A stretch of 44,649 nt of DNA from Alphaproteobacteria bacterium (GCA_029246865.1 JAQWMI010000018.1:1-44649); one strand, 5' to 3'; counted from the stretch's first letter, positions 34,833-41,999 are shown. The notes: generated by a model from the sequence alone, not told the origin. Numbers and translations are program-made.

Positions 34833-36308
34833 CTAAGAAATATTAACAAAATGCTTATCTATTATTTCTTTCCAAGTTGTAAAATCACTCATAGATCTCT
34901 CATCTTTAGCAGGAAAAAAAGATCTACTTTTAACTCTAAACTGCTCCAGTTCATCTAAGTTTTTGCACTTACCGCTCCCAATTAAGCCCATTAACAAAGA
35001 GCCATATGAGGACATATCCGGAAATAGAGGTATAGAGATTTCTTTTTGAGATAAGTTAGAAATCAATTGCATTAAAAAACTATTATTAGTCATTCCTCCA
35101 TCAATAATTATTTTTGAAATATCGATTTTTTCATTTTTTTGAATATATTCTAGATAAGCAGCAATCTGATAAGCTACAGATTCAAGTGACGCTCTTACAA
35201 TATGCTTAAAATTAGTTGCTGCCGTAATTCCATAAAACATTGCTTTGGCTGATGGGAGCCAATAGGGGGCGCTTAACCCAGCAAAAGCAGGTATAACATA
35301 GACACCACCATTATCTTCTAATTCTAAAGAAATTCTCTCACTATCATTTGGGTCGTTGATTAAATTTAAATTATTTTCAATCCAAGATATTGTTGCTCCA
35401 GCAAAAGCTGTTAGACATTCAAATGAATACTGAGGCTCTCCCTTATAAACAAAAGAAAGAGCGGTGAGGGCACTTTTAGAAGAGATAAGATCGCTTCCAA
35501 TATTTGTTAATGTGCAAGCACCAGTTCCTAAAGTAATTTTTGTATCACCTTTTTTGAAACATAGGTTAGCTACCATTGAAGCTTGAGAGTCTCCAATGAC
35601 TCCAAAAATACTTATATCTTCATCAAATATATCCTCAAAATTTGTTGACCCAAAATTACTAGAGCTTTCTCTTACTTCAGGTAAGATAATTTTACTTAAA
35701 CCAAAAATTTCTTTTAGCGTTTCATCCCAATGTTGATTTTTAGTATCATAGAGAAGAGTTCTGGAGGCATTAGTTGAGTCTGTTAAATATTGATCTCCTT
35801 TTGTTAGGCGATACAAAAGATAGGTATCGATAGTTCCAAACAATGCCTGACCGTTTTCTAATTTTTCTCTTATGGAAGGTGTTTTATCACATAGCCATTT
35901 AAGTTTTGATGCAGGAAAATAAGTGTCTAATTTTAATCCAGACTTATTTATGATTATTTCTGTAAGATTGCTTTTCCTAGCTAGTGTATCACAAATTTCC
36001 TGGCCTCTTCTGCATTGCCAAACAATAGCATTACAAAGTGGCCTCCCAGTTTCTTTATCAAAAATTACAAAAGTTTCTCTTTGGTTAGTTATTGAAATAA
36101 AATCAGGAGACGTACTAAGAGAAGGTTTAATTTCTTTTATTAGACCTAGAAGATTATTGTATATCTCATTAGCATCATGTTCTATGTATCCCTCTTGAGT
36201 ATAAATCTGTTGATGTTTTTTTGAAACTTTCTTTGAAATGTTTAAATTCTGATCAAAAATAAAAACAGTTGTCGAGGAGGTGCTTTGATCAATTGATAAG
36301 AAACTCAT
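34833..36308 (-). CDS. FGGY carbohydrate kinase, glycerol-kinase-like
   Basis: 491-aa kinase most similar to glycerol kinase: ITNQRET (Arg77, Glu78), NAIVWQCRR, LDTYFPASKLKW (Tyr130), TDSTNASRTLLYD and the catalytic Asp240 in GVIGDSQAS. One glycerol-contacting position differs: the segment aligned with E. coli EGAVFMAGA reads ECLTAFAGA here, so the Phe270 position is Ala301. The substrate pocket is therefore wider or different. No glycerol-3-phosphate dehydrogenase gene is near. Its operon partners are a split transketolase (4-nt overlap upstream) and a fucose-isomerase-like protein, so a ketose substrate fits better than glycerol. Alternatives: true glycerol kinase, D-ribulose, erythrulose or apulose kinase. 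Confidence 0.72.
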   Translation of the reverse strand: MSFLSIDQSTSSTTVFIFDQNLNISKKVSKKHQQIYTQEGYIEHDANEIYNNLLGLIKEIKPSLSTSPDFISITNQRETFVIFDKETGRPLCNAIVWQCRRGQEICDTLARKSNLTEIIINKSGLKLDTYFPASKLKWLCDKTPSIREKLENGQALFGTIDTYLLYRLTKGDQYLTDSTNASRTLLYDTKNQHWDETLKEIFGLSKIILPEVRESSSNFGSTNFEDIFDEDISIFGVIGDSQASMVANLCFKKGDTKITLGTGACTLTNIGSDLISSKSALTALSFVYKGEPQYSFECLTAFAGATISWIENNLNLINDPNDSERISLELEDNGGVYVIPAFAGLSAPYWLPSAKAMFYGITAATNFKHIVRASLESVAYQIAAYLEYIQKNEKIDISKIIIDGGMTNNSFLMQLISNLSQKEISIPLFPDMSSYGSLLMGLIGSGKCKNLDELEQFRVKSRSFFPAKDERSMSDFTTWKEIIDKHFVNIS

Positions 36309-37249
36309 TTACTAATAAGAGCTTTTGCAAGATTTGATATTTTATGAGGAGCCATATCGTAGTGATCTAAGACCTCAGATTGAGACCCATTGATCATATA
36401 TTCATCAGGAATTCCAAGTATTTTAAAATTAATATTAATTTTTTCTTGAGATATAATGCTTGCACATATTTCGCCGAGCCCACCATAAATACTATGCTCT
36501 TCTATTGAAATTAACACTTTAGCGTTACTTACTGCTTCTAAAAAAGTTTCTTTATCAAAGGGTTTAATTGTGTGCATACTTATTACTGTAGCATTTAATC
36601 CTTCTTTTTTTAAAATTTGACTTGCTAGATAAGCTCTTTGAACCGTCTCACCAGTAGCGATAAGAACAATTTCATCTCCTTGATTCACTATAATAGCTTT
36701 GCCAATTTCAAATTTTTGTCCCTCTTTATGAAGATTTAAAGTTGGTTTTTTTCCATACCTTATGAAAAGAGGCTTATCATAATCTAATGATTTTTTAATA
36801 ACTTCAGCTGTTTCAAAATTATCCGCGGGAGAAACTATAGATATATTATTAATTGCTCTTAAAACTGCAAAGTCGTGAATAGAGTGATGAGTGGCCCCAA
36901 GTTGACCATAGCTAATACCTGCACTAATACCCACTAAGACAACAGGTTGATTAGAGTAAGCAATATCGTTCTTAATTTGCTCTAAAGATCTAGCTGTTAA
37001 AAAACTCGCAGGTGATACTCCAAAAACTTTTTTTCCTACTGCGGAAAGTCCAGCACAAACTCCTACCAAGTTTTGCTCTGCTATACCAACCTCAATTAAT
37101 TGATAAGGAAGTTGCTCACCAAAAGGTACAAGTTTTCCAGATCCTCTGGAGTCACTTGTCACTGCAACAATATTTTTATTAAGTTTCGCCTCTTGTAAAA
37201 GAGTTTCTGCAAAAACTTCTAGATTTGCCTTTCCAATTTGATTATCCAT
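36305..37249 (-). CDS. transketolase, C-terminal subunit
   Basis: 314-aa protein holding the pyrimidine-binding and C-terminal domains of a split transketolase. Visible marks: the catalytic Glu in EVGIAEQNLVGVCAGLS, SFLTARSLEQIKND, the GATHHSIHDFAVLR His pair and SIEEHSIYGGLGE. Translation overlaps the N-terminal subunit gene by 8 nt and the kinase gene by 4 nt, so the three are coupled. Split transketolases occur as pentose-phosphate enzymes and as dedicated enzymes in sulfosugar and apiose degradation. The kinase and isomerase context argues for a dedicated role. Confidence 0.87.
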   Translation of the reverse strand: MDNQIGKANLEVFAETLLQEAKLNKNIVAVTSDSRGSGKLVPFGEQLPYQLIEVGIAEQNLVGVCAGLSAVGKKVFGVSPASFLTARSLEQIKNDIAYSNQPVVLVGISAGISYGQLGATHHSIHDFAVLRAINNISIVSPADNFETAEVIKKSLDYDKPLFIRYGKKPTLNLHKEGQKFEIGKAIIVNQGDEIVLIATGETVQRAYLASQILKKEGLNATVISMHTIKPFDKETFLEAVSNAKVLISIEEHSIYGGLGEICASIISQEKININFKILGIPDEYMINGSQSEVLDHYDMAPHKISNLAKALISK

Positions 37250-38072
37250 TATTTTTATCTATCTCTAAATTTAATTCCTCTATAGCAAGTTTATATTCAT
37301 TTTTTGTAGGCACTCTATGATGCCACGAGACTATATTTTCCATAAAGCTAATACCTTTACCTTTAATTGTATTGGCAATAAACACACTAGGTTTATTTTC
37401 ACTCATTGGCTTTGCATTAAGATTTTCTTTTAATGAAGCTACATCATGACCATTTATTTTTTTAACGGAAAACCCAAAAGCTTCAAATTTTTTATCAAGA
37501 GGTTCAATCGGATTTATGAGTTCTGTATCACCACTAATTTGCAAATTATTTCTATCAATTATTACAACTAAATTATCTAGCTGATATTTACTCGCGGTTG
37601 TACACGCTTCCCAAATTGATCCTTCTGACAATTCACCGTCTCCAAGCAAAGCAAATACCTTAAAAGGCTTTGCTTCCATTTTATAGGCAAGAGCCATTCC
37701 TACTGCAACGGATAAACCATGACCTAAAGCTCCACTATTATGCTCTATTCCATTAACTTTTCTCGTAGGGTGACCTATAAAATGTGAGTCAAAATTATTT
37801 AAAGTATCTAGATCTTTTTTTTTAAAAAAACCTTTATCACAAAGTACTGTATATAAAGCTTCAACTGAATGCCCTTTACTTTGAATATAGCGATTTCTGT
37901 CATACGAATTAAAATTATCTGGAGTAATATCAAGAATGTCATTATACAGCACATTTATAATATCAATGCAAGAAAGACTGCCTGCAGTATGACCGGCATT
38001 TGAATTATAGATTATTTCAATTAGTGTTTTTCTATATTCTAATGATTTTTTTTTTAATTGTGTAATGTCCAT
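37242..38072 (-). CDS. transketolase, N-terminal (thiamine diphosphate-binding) subunit
   Basis: 276-aa N-terminal half of a split transketolase. The thiamine diphosphate/Mg motif starts at LLGDGELSEGSIWEA and ends at IIDRNNLQISG; His residues in SKGHSVEALY, GHPTRKV and HNSGALGHGLSVA match substrate-handling positions. The ATG at 38072 (MDITQLKKKS) is preferred; an in-frame TTG at 38093 would add seven residues. Neither has a good ribosome site. First gene of the transketolase-kinase-isomerase operon. Together with the C-terminal subunit it would move a two-carbon ketol unit between sugars. Confidence 0.88.
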   Translation of the reverse strand: MDITQLKKKSLEYRKTLIEIIYNSNAGHTAGSLSCIDIINVLYNDILDITPDNFNSYDRNRYIQSKGHSVEALYTVLCDKGFFKKKDLDTLNNFDSHFIGHPTRKVNGIEHNSGALGHGLSVAVGMALAYKMEAKPFKVFALLGDGELSEGSIWEACTTASKYQLDNLVVIIDRNNLQISGDTELINPIEPLDKKFEAFGFSVKKINGHDVASLKENLNAKPMSENKPSVFIANTIKGKGISFMENIVSWHHRVPTKNEYKLAIEELNLEIDKNNG

Positions 38073-38123
38073 GGTAAACAGATAATTTTTCAAATTTTTT
38101 TTTCATCTTGATAAATTTACTCC

Positions 38124-38152
38124 TTAAAATTTTAGACTAACTATTTTATAAT
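38124..38152 (+). promoter_or_regulatory. putative leaderless promoter of the SGNH hydrolase gene
   Basis: TTAAAA (38124-38129), 17 nt, TATAAT (38147-38152, perfect -10), ending 6 nt before the ATG at 38159. No Shine-Dalgarno fits in this space, so the transcript would start at the start codon. Confidence 0.5.
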
Positions 38153-38158
38153 AACAAC

Positions 38159-38833
38159 ATGCATATTTTTGTATTTGGAGACTCTAATAGTTGGGGTTAC
38201 TTAGGCGATGGAACAGGTAATAAATATGAAAAAAGATGGCCATTAGTCATGCTTGAAAACTTAAAAACACACACCGCTAATACAACTTTAAGCGAAGACT
38301 CACTTCCAGGGAGAACAACGGCCATAGATGATCCTCAAGATGGAGATTTTTTAAATGGAACTAGGAGTCTAAAAACTAGTTTGCTTGCCCACTCTCCTAT
38401 TGATCATTCTATTATTATGTTGGGGACTAATGATTTGAAAGCTAGATATAATAGAAGTCCAAAAGAGATATCTCTTTCTTTGATAAAATTAGCTGAAATA
38501 GTTCATTCTAGTAATTCTGGAAAAGGAGGATGGCATGATACAAACTCGCCATCTGTGTCTATAATCTGCCCACCTATCCTTGGAGAGTTGGCAACTAATC
38601 CAGATTGGAATGAAGATATTATTCGCTCTAAAAAAGAATGGATTGGTGGTTATAAGAAATCAATACTCCTTAGCAAGGAAATCCAATCATTATGTTTGAA
38701 AAATGATATTCACTTTATTGACTCTAATCGTTTTATTAAAAGCTCTAAAACAGATCCTATTCATTGGGACGCCGAAGCTCATCATATATTAGGTTCAGAA
38801 GTTGCTAATATTTTATCAAAAGAAATTTATTAA
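38159..38833 (+). CDS. SGNH/GDSL hydrolase (arylesterase-like)
   Basis: 224-aa esterase-fold hydrolase. Block I FGDSNSWGYLG carries the nucleophile Ser9; block III is MLGTNDLK with Gly and Asn of the oxyanion hole; block V DPIHWDAEAH holds the catalytic Asp-His. No signal peptide, so it appears cytosolic. Blocks resemble the arylesterase/acylhydrolase group (TesA-like SGNH). It could remove acyl groups from an imported sugar, but it is divergent from the transketolase operon and may be independent. Physiological ester unknown. Confidence 0.85.
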   Translation: MHIFVFGDSNSWGYLGDGTGNKYEKRWPLVMLENLKTHTANTTLSEDSLPGRTTAIDDPQDGDFLNGTRSLKTSLLAHSPIDHSIIMLGTNDLKARYNRSPKEISLSLIKLAEIVHSSNSGKGGWHDTNSPSVSIICPPILGELATNPDWNEDIIRSKKEWIGGYKKSILLSKEIQSLCLKNDIHFIDSNRFIKSSKTDPIHWDAEAHHILGSEVANILSKEIY

Positions 38834-38868
38834 AGATATTTGCATAATTTAGGTTATGCTCAATCATA

Positions 38869-39201
38869 GTGATTTATTCTTATGCATTTCTGTTATTTGC
38901 AGTAGTTCTTGGAACGGCATCAAATAGTTTTGCTAAAAGCTCTGAGGGTTTTACTAAATTACTACCTTCATTAGCTAGCGCAATTACAATTATTTTATGC
39001 ATGTACGCACTTTCTAATGTGATGAAAAATATTCCTATGGGTATTACGTATGCCTCTTTCGCAGGATTGTGTATAATAGCTACAGCAGCTGTAGGAGTTT
39101 ACAAGTACGGGCAAATACCTAGTCTCTCTTCAATGCTGGGATTATTGCTAATTATTATTGGTGTCTTAATTGTAAATTTATTAGGTAAAACTGCCTCATA
39201 A
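38869..39201 (+). CDS. SMR-family-like four-helix membrane protein lacking the TM1 glutamate
   Basis: 110-aa protein with four hydrophobic helices. SSEGFTKLLPS after TM1, NIPMGITYASFAGL at the TM2-TM3 turn and IIIGVLIVNLLG at the C-terminus match EmrE/SugE-type small multidrug resistance transporters with the same spacing. TM1 (residues 2-21) has no Asp or Glu: the proton- and substrate-coupling Glu14 of EmrE is replaced by a small or hydrophobic residue, and Trp63 corresponds to Phe. So it is unlikely to be a classical proton/drug antiporter. It may pair with another SMR subunit or act on a different substrate. GTG start, with no good ribosome site. It converges on a 56-aa gene, 5 nt away. 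Confidence 0.72.
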   Translation: MIYSYAFLLFAVVLGTASNSFAKSSEGFTKLLPSLASAITIILCMYALSNVMKNIPMGITYASFAGLCIIATAAVGVYKYGQIPSLSSMLGLLLIIIGVLIVNLLGKTAS

Positions 39202-39206
39202 TTTTT

Positions 39207-39377
39207 CTACTGAGATTTATTTATTGTATCTTCAATAAACTTATCTAAATCTTCTTGATTAGGAAACTTATCAAGTAAGGGTTTAAGTATTTCATTAACT
39301 ATAGGCTGACCTTTTTCGTGATGCATTAGTTGATGAATAGTTCCAAACAAGTAATCTGCGGTATTTTTTTCTGACAT
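39207..39377 (-). CDS. 56-aa hypothetical protein
   Basis: Short gene found by reading the gap between the SMR-like gene and the acidic-protein gene. It begins ATG, TCA, GAA and ends with a TAG 5 nt from the SMR-like stop. The product is soluble, mildly acidic and helical in appearance (IHQLMHHEKGQPIVNEILKP then DLDKFIEDTIN), with a His cluster at residues 15-20. It is 24 nt downstream of the acidic-protein gene on the same strand. AAGGA lies about 11 nt before the ATG, further than usual. I do not recognise a family. Real-gene call rests on a clean full-length frame filling the gap. Confidence 0.55.
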   Translation of the reverse strand: MSEKNTADYLFGTIHQLMHHEKGQPIVNEILKPLLDKFPNQEDLDKFIEDTINKSQ

Positions 39378-39401
39378 TATAGTGTGTTTCCTTTTGTAAA
39401 A

Positions 39402-39626
39402 TTAATTATCATCATCATTTTCATCGTCATATTCTAATTCTTCATCTATATCTCCGTCTTCAAATTCTTCATCAATAGCCTTAATATCTTCGTCTAATTC
39501 TTCAACAGTTTCATATTTATCCATAATGGAGAGTAACAGTTTATCTAAAACCCAAGTTTTTTCATCTTCAACTAAATTTTTAATAGTTTCTTGGAGTGAC
39601 TCCATAGTTAGGGGTGTATCTGCCAT
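39402..39626 (-). CDS. 74-aa acidic protein
   Basis: Small soluble protein whose last 30 residues are almost all Asp and Glu (DEEFEDGDIDEELEYDDENDDD), with no Lys in that stretch. The N-terminal half is amphipathic: LTMESLQETIKNLVEDEKTWVLDKLLLSIM. The ATG at 39626 is preferred because AAAGG lies 7 nt upstream; an in-frame TTG at 39641 does not fit. No family recognised. An acidic tail of this type can mimic nucleic acid or bind basic proteins or cations, but nothing here proves that. Confidence 0.6.
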   Translation of the reverse strand: MADTPLTMESLQETIKNLVEDEKTWVLDKLLLSIMDKYETVEELDEDIKAIDEEFEDGDIDEELEYDDENDDDN

Positions 39627-39723
39627 ATTTATACCTTTCAAATATATAATTATTATTGTTTTAGGTTTTTACCCCAAAAATACTTTAATTACAAAAATAA
39701 AAGGTTGTACTATAATTAAAAAA

Positions 39724-40317
39724 TTGTCTCATTTTAAAATATTAGTTATTTATTATTTATTATTTGGCGTCAGTGTTCTTAGCTCTCAGGAAATAGATGA
39801 CAAAAATAATCAAGATTATTGTTCTGGATATTTAAGTGAAGTGTATGGAACGTTAGATCCGATCGAAGACACTTTAATTAGATCTAATATTGAAAAATTT
39901 TTCGATCAAAATTTTGATTATACAAATTATCTCAATTACGATCTTTATTATGATATTAAGAAAAAAAAATTTATTACAAATTCTAAAAATTTAGATTTAT
40001 CGGATTATAAAAAAGTTAATTATCCAAATTTTGAAATAATTATTTTAAACGCGCACATACAGAATGTTATTTTCAACAATCCTAATGGTAATTATTGTCC
40101 CGCTTTTGGTGATAATTGTAAGAGTAATTCTATAGACTTATATTTCAAAGCTGCTGAAGATTTTTCTACAAGCTGGAATAACTATACCAATCCAATTGAT
40201 TACTTGAATTATGATTTTAAAAACAATCAATGTTATGATCTATTAAATACTAATATTTCAAAAAAAAACTTTATTTCAGATTTGAATTTATATATTCAAA
40301 TCTTACTAGATCAGTAG
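39724..40317 (+). CDS. secreted protein of unknown function, four cysteines
   Basis: About 197 aa from a TTG at 39724. The open frame continues upstream to 39526, but that part overlaps the acidic-protein gene antisense and reads as non-family sequence. From the TTG there is a clear signal peptide (HFKILVIYYLLFGVSVLSS), with cleavage near residue 22. The mature protein is rich in Asn, Asp and Tyr and has four Cys (YCSGYL, NYCPAFGDNC, NQCYDL), suggesting two disulfides in the periplasm. No family recognised. No ribosome site before the TTG, so the exact start is uncertain. Confidence 0.5.
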   Translation: MSHFKILVIYYLLFGVSVLSSQEIDDKNNQDYCSGYLSEVYGTLDPIEDTLIRSNIEKFFDQNFDYTNYLNYDLYYDIKKKKFITNSKNLDLSDYKKVNYPNFEIIILNAHIQNVIFNNPNGNYCPAFGDNCKSNSIDLYFKAAEDFSTSWNNYTNPIDYLNYDFKNNQCYDLLNTNISKKNFISDLNLYIQILLDQ

Positions 40318-40419
40318 ATTAAAAAAATTTTCTTCTTACTCAATACTATATTTAACCTCCTTGCTTATGAAATAAGATTCGTTTTTCTCATATTATGAAT
40401 TAAATACATAAATAGTTTT

Positions 40420-40449
40420 ATTTATCTAATTACTAATTCTTAGATAAAT
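40420..40449. repeat. inverted repeat upstream of the 30-aa gene (distal)
   Basis: ATTTATCTAA and TTAGATAAAT, perfect 10-bp arms around a 10-nt loop, about 90 nt upstream of the 30-aa gene. It could be an operator or an RNA stem. The rest of the 40318-40540 gap is AT-rich with no gene. Confidence 0.45.
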
Positions 40450-40482
40450 CAATTAAACCAACAATAATTTATTAATATTAAT

Positions 40483-40509
40483 ATTAATATGCAATTTATG
40501 CATATTAAT
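40483..40509. repeat. inverted repeat upstream of the 30-aa gene (proximal)
   Basis: ATTAATATGCA and TGCATATTAAT, perfect 11-bp arms with a 5-nt loop, preceded by repeated ATTAAT units (40471-40490). It lies 31 nt before the ATG at 40541 and is the most symmetrical element in the gap. Candidate operator or 5' RNA stem. Confidence 0.5.
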
Positions 40510-40540
40510 TTATAATTATTACAACTTTTAGGAGGGTTTA

Positions 40541-40633
40541 ATGATGGGAAAGATAGCTATGCTTGGTGGATATTATCCGTTCGTAATAATGATTGTATGG
40601 TTAATTGTTGGTTGGTTAGGATCAAAAGTCTAA
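40541..40633 (+). CDS. 30-aa single-helix membrane protein
   Basis: Tiny gene with the strong ribosome site AGGAGGG ending 4 nt before ATGATG. The product is a short polar start (MMGKIAMLGG), a helix rich in Val, Ile, Trp and Leu (residues 13-27) and a C-terminal GSKV. It stands alone between long upstream palindromes and a downstream terminator-like hairpin, so it looks like a well-expressed monocistronic unit. I do not recognise a family; such peptides are often small subunits of membrane complexes or transporters. Evidence for being real: ribosome site, hydrophobic product, flanking signals. Confidence 0.6.
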   Translation: MMGKIAMLGGYYPFVIMIVWLIVGWLGSKV

Positions 40634-40647
40634 TTTTTTTTAATTAT

Positions 40648-40671
40648 CGAGGGAGTCATTCCTCTCCCTCG
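40648..40671 (+). terminator. terminator-like hairpin after the 30-aa gene
   Basis: CGAGGGAG and CTCCCTCG, perfect 8-bp arms around an 8-nt loop, GC-rich against an AT-rich background, 14 nt after the stop. The following TAGTCTCTTT is only a weak T-run. Confidence 0.6.
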
Positions 40672-40679
40672 TAGTCTCT

Positions 40680-40707
40680 TTGAACTTCAATAACTTTGTA
40701 GTATTAT
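40680..40707 (+). promoter_or_regulatory. putative leaderless promoter of the PhyH-family gene
   Basis: TTGAAC (40680-40685), 16 nt, TATTAT (40702-40707), ending 6 nt before the ATG at 40714. This is the best -35/-10 pair of the five similar sites, and no Shine-Dalgarno is present. Confidence 0.5.
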
Positions 40708-40713
40708 TTTACT

Positions 40714-41559
40714 ATGAAAGTTTTTTCTAATTCAAATTATAATGCAGATTTCATTTTTGATGAATTAATGACAGGTAGTGGTGTTGTTGTTATTGAAGAT
40801 GTTTATCACATGAATGTTATTCATTCCGCAAAAGAAATAATTAATAATTTAGCTGACACGCAAGGCCAAAAAGAGTCTCATTTTAATGCAGAAGCTGAAG
40901 CAAAAGGAAAAATAAATTTACAACAAAGAGTTTGGAATCTTTTTGGAAAGGATCCAATTTTTAGCAAAATCATAAGTCATGATATTATTTTTGAACTTAT
41001 GTCAAACTTTCTTGGTACAGAGTTCGCCTGTGGTTCTTATTGTGCTAGCAGATTATTGCCTGGTTCACCCGGCCAAGAACTTCACATAGATTATCCTTAT
41101 TGGGATTTTTATAATAAGGAAACTTTTCCTAGGGGGCTCAATAGTTCTTTCGCTCAAAATATACAAGCAACTATTCCTTTGGATGTGTGTACAAAATTAT
41201 CAGGTGCAACAGCATACATACCTGGCTCTCAAAAAAATCTTCACTACCCAAATAAAGAGGATGACATTACCAGTAGGAAGCAAATGATTGCTAAGCCAGG
41301 TGATCTTGTTTTCTTTAACGGTAATTGTTGGCATGGTGCTATGCCCAACAAATCTGAAAATCAGAGAGCCGTTTTATTAATTGAATTCCTTCCAAAATAT
41401 ATAAAGCCAGTAGAAGATTTATGTTCTTTGCTCACGGATACTTTTAAGGATAGCTGTGATCCTAGGGTTAGGCAACTATTAGGTTTGAATTATCAATATC
41501 CAAAAATTATGGAACAAAGCAAAGTTGTGAATGCTATTGGCATTGGCAAAGAAAAATAA
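40714..41559 (+). CDS. phytanoyl-CoA dioxygenase (PhyH)-family Fe(II)/2-oxoglutarate oxygenase
   Basis: 281-aa double-stranded beta-helix oxygenase. The Fe-binding triad is His124 and Asp126 in QELHIDYPYWD plus His207 in NCWHGAMPN, with Arg218 (SENQRAVLL) for 2-oxoglutarate. The family hydroxylates small substrates including ectoine, alkylphosphonates, fatty-acyl-CoA and halogenated compounds; the motif TAYIPGSQKN is general. No substrate-specific neighbour is present. Own promoter, single gene. Substrate unknown. Confidence 0.87.
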   Translation: MKVFSNSNYNADFIFDELMTGSGVVVIEDVYHMNVIHSAKEIINNLADTQGQKESHFNAEAEAKGKINLQQRVWNLFGKDPIFSKIISHDIIFELMSNFLGTEFACGSYCASRLLPGSPGQELHIDYPYWDFYNKETFPRGLNSSFAQNIQATIPLDVCTKLSGATAYIPGSQKNLHYPNKEDDITSRKQMIAKPGDLVFFNGNCWHGAMPNKSENQRAVLLIEFLPKYIKPVEDLCSLLTDTFKDSCDPRVRQLLGLNYQYPKIMEQSKVVNAIGIGKEK

Positions 41560-41618
41560 ATCAACGTGAATTTTCCTCTACTATTAAGAAATACGTGAAA
41601 AAATTTAATAAGGATTGA

Positions 41619-41798
41619 ATGTATTTAGAAACTATAATGCCTCTAATCTATTTAATTTGTTTAATAGTTTTAATTGGTCCAAAGTTTTTAGAAACTAATT
41701 CCTCCTTGAAGCAATTTTTAAATAATCTTAGTATTTGGGCAATAATTATTATTTGTATAACCCTATTTTACCAAGGTTATAGCTATTTTGTTATCTGA
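41619..41798 (+). CDS. 59-aa two-helix membrane protein
   Basis: Short gene between the PhyH gene and tRNA-Ala. AAGG lies 5 nt before the ATG. The product has two hydrophobic helices (about residues 6-20 and 38-51) joined by a polar loop (PKFLETNSSLKQFLNN) and ends in aromatic residues. Family not recognised. The stop is 14 nt from the 3' end of the convergent tRNA gene. Moderate confidence because small AT-rich hydrophobic frames can occur by chance. Confidence 0.5.
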   Translation: MYLETIMPLIYLICLIVLIGPKFLETNSSLKQFLNNLSIWAIIIICITLFYQGYSYFVI

Positions 41799-41812
41799 TT
41801 AATCAGTATTTT

Positions 41813-41888
41813 TGGTGGAGGATAGGAGGATCGAACTCCTGACCTCTACGCTGCCAGCGTAGCGCTCTCCCAGCTGAGCTAATCCCCC
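41813..41888 (-). tRNA. tRNA-Ala (anticodon GGC)
   Basis: 76-nt cloverleaf on the minus strand with CCA encoded. Acceptor stem GGGGGAT/ATCCTCC contains the G3-U70 wobble that identifies alanine tRNAs. D-arm with AGCTCAGCTGGGAGAGC, anticodon stem CTACG/CGTAG, loop CTGGCAG with anticodon GGC, and the T-loop TTCGATC. It decodes GCC and GCU. Standing alone between protein genes, it could serve as an integration target, but no integrase or direct repeat was seen. Confidence 0.97.
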
Positions 41889-41999
41889 AGTAATATTCTC
41901 ATTGCTTACCAATGCTATTTAATACTTTAGTATTAATTCAAATCTTTGTAACCCATATTTTAGATTTAATTAATAAATAATTCTAATAAGATAATCTTT

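Noticed and set aside
34833-36308. Firm call as glycerol kinase (glpK)
   Set aside because: Overall similarity is strong, but the Phe270 position is changed, no glycerol-3-phosphate dehydrogenase is near and the operon contains sugar enzymes, so only an FGGY family call is made.
39526-39723. N-terminal extension of the four-cysteine secreted protein
   Set aside because: It would overlap the acidic-protein gene antisense and hide the signal peptide in the middle of the protein; a TTG at 39724 gives a normal signal peptide.
40356-40362. AAGGAGG on the minus strand, a perfect ribosome-binding sequence
   Set aside because: The frames after it close within about ten codons, so it does not introduce a gene; probably chance or part of the upstream region.
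41813-41888. tRNA-Ala gene as an attachment site for an integrated element
   Set aside because: No integrase, no repeat of the tRNA 3' end and no foreign-looking genes were found on either side.
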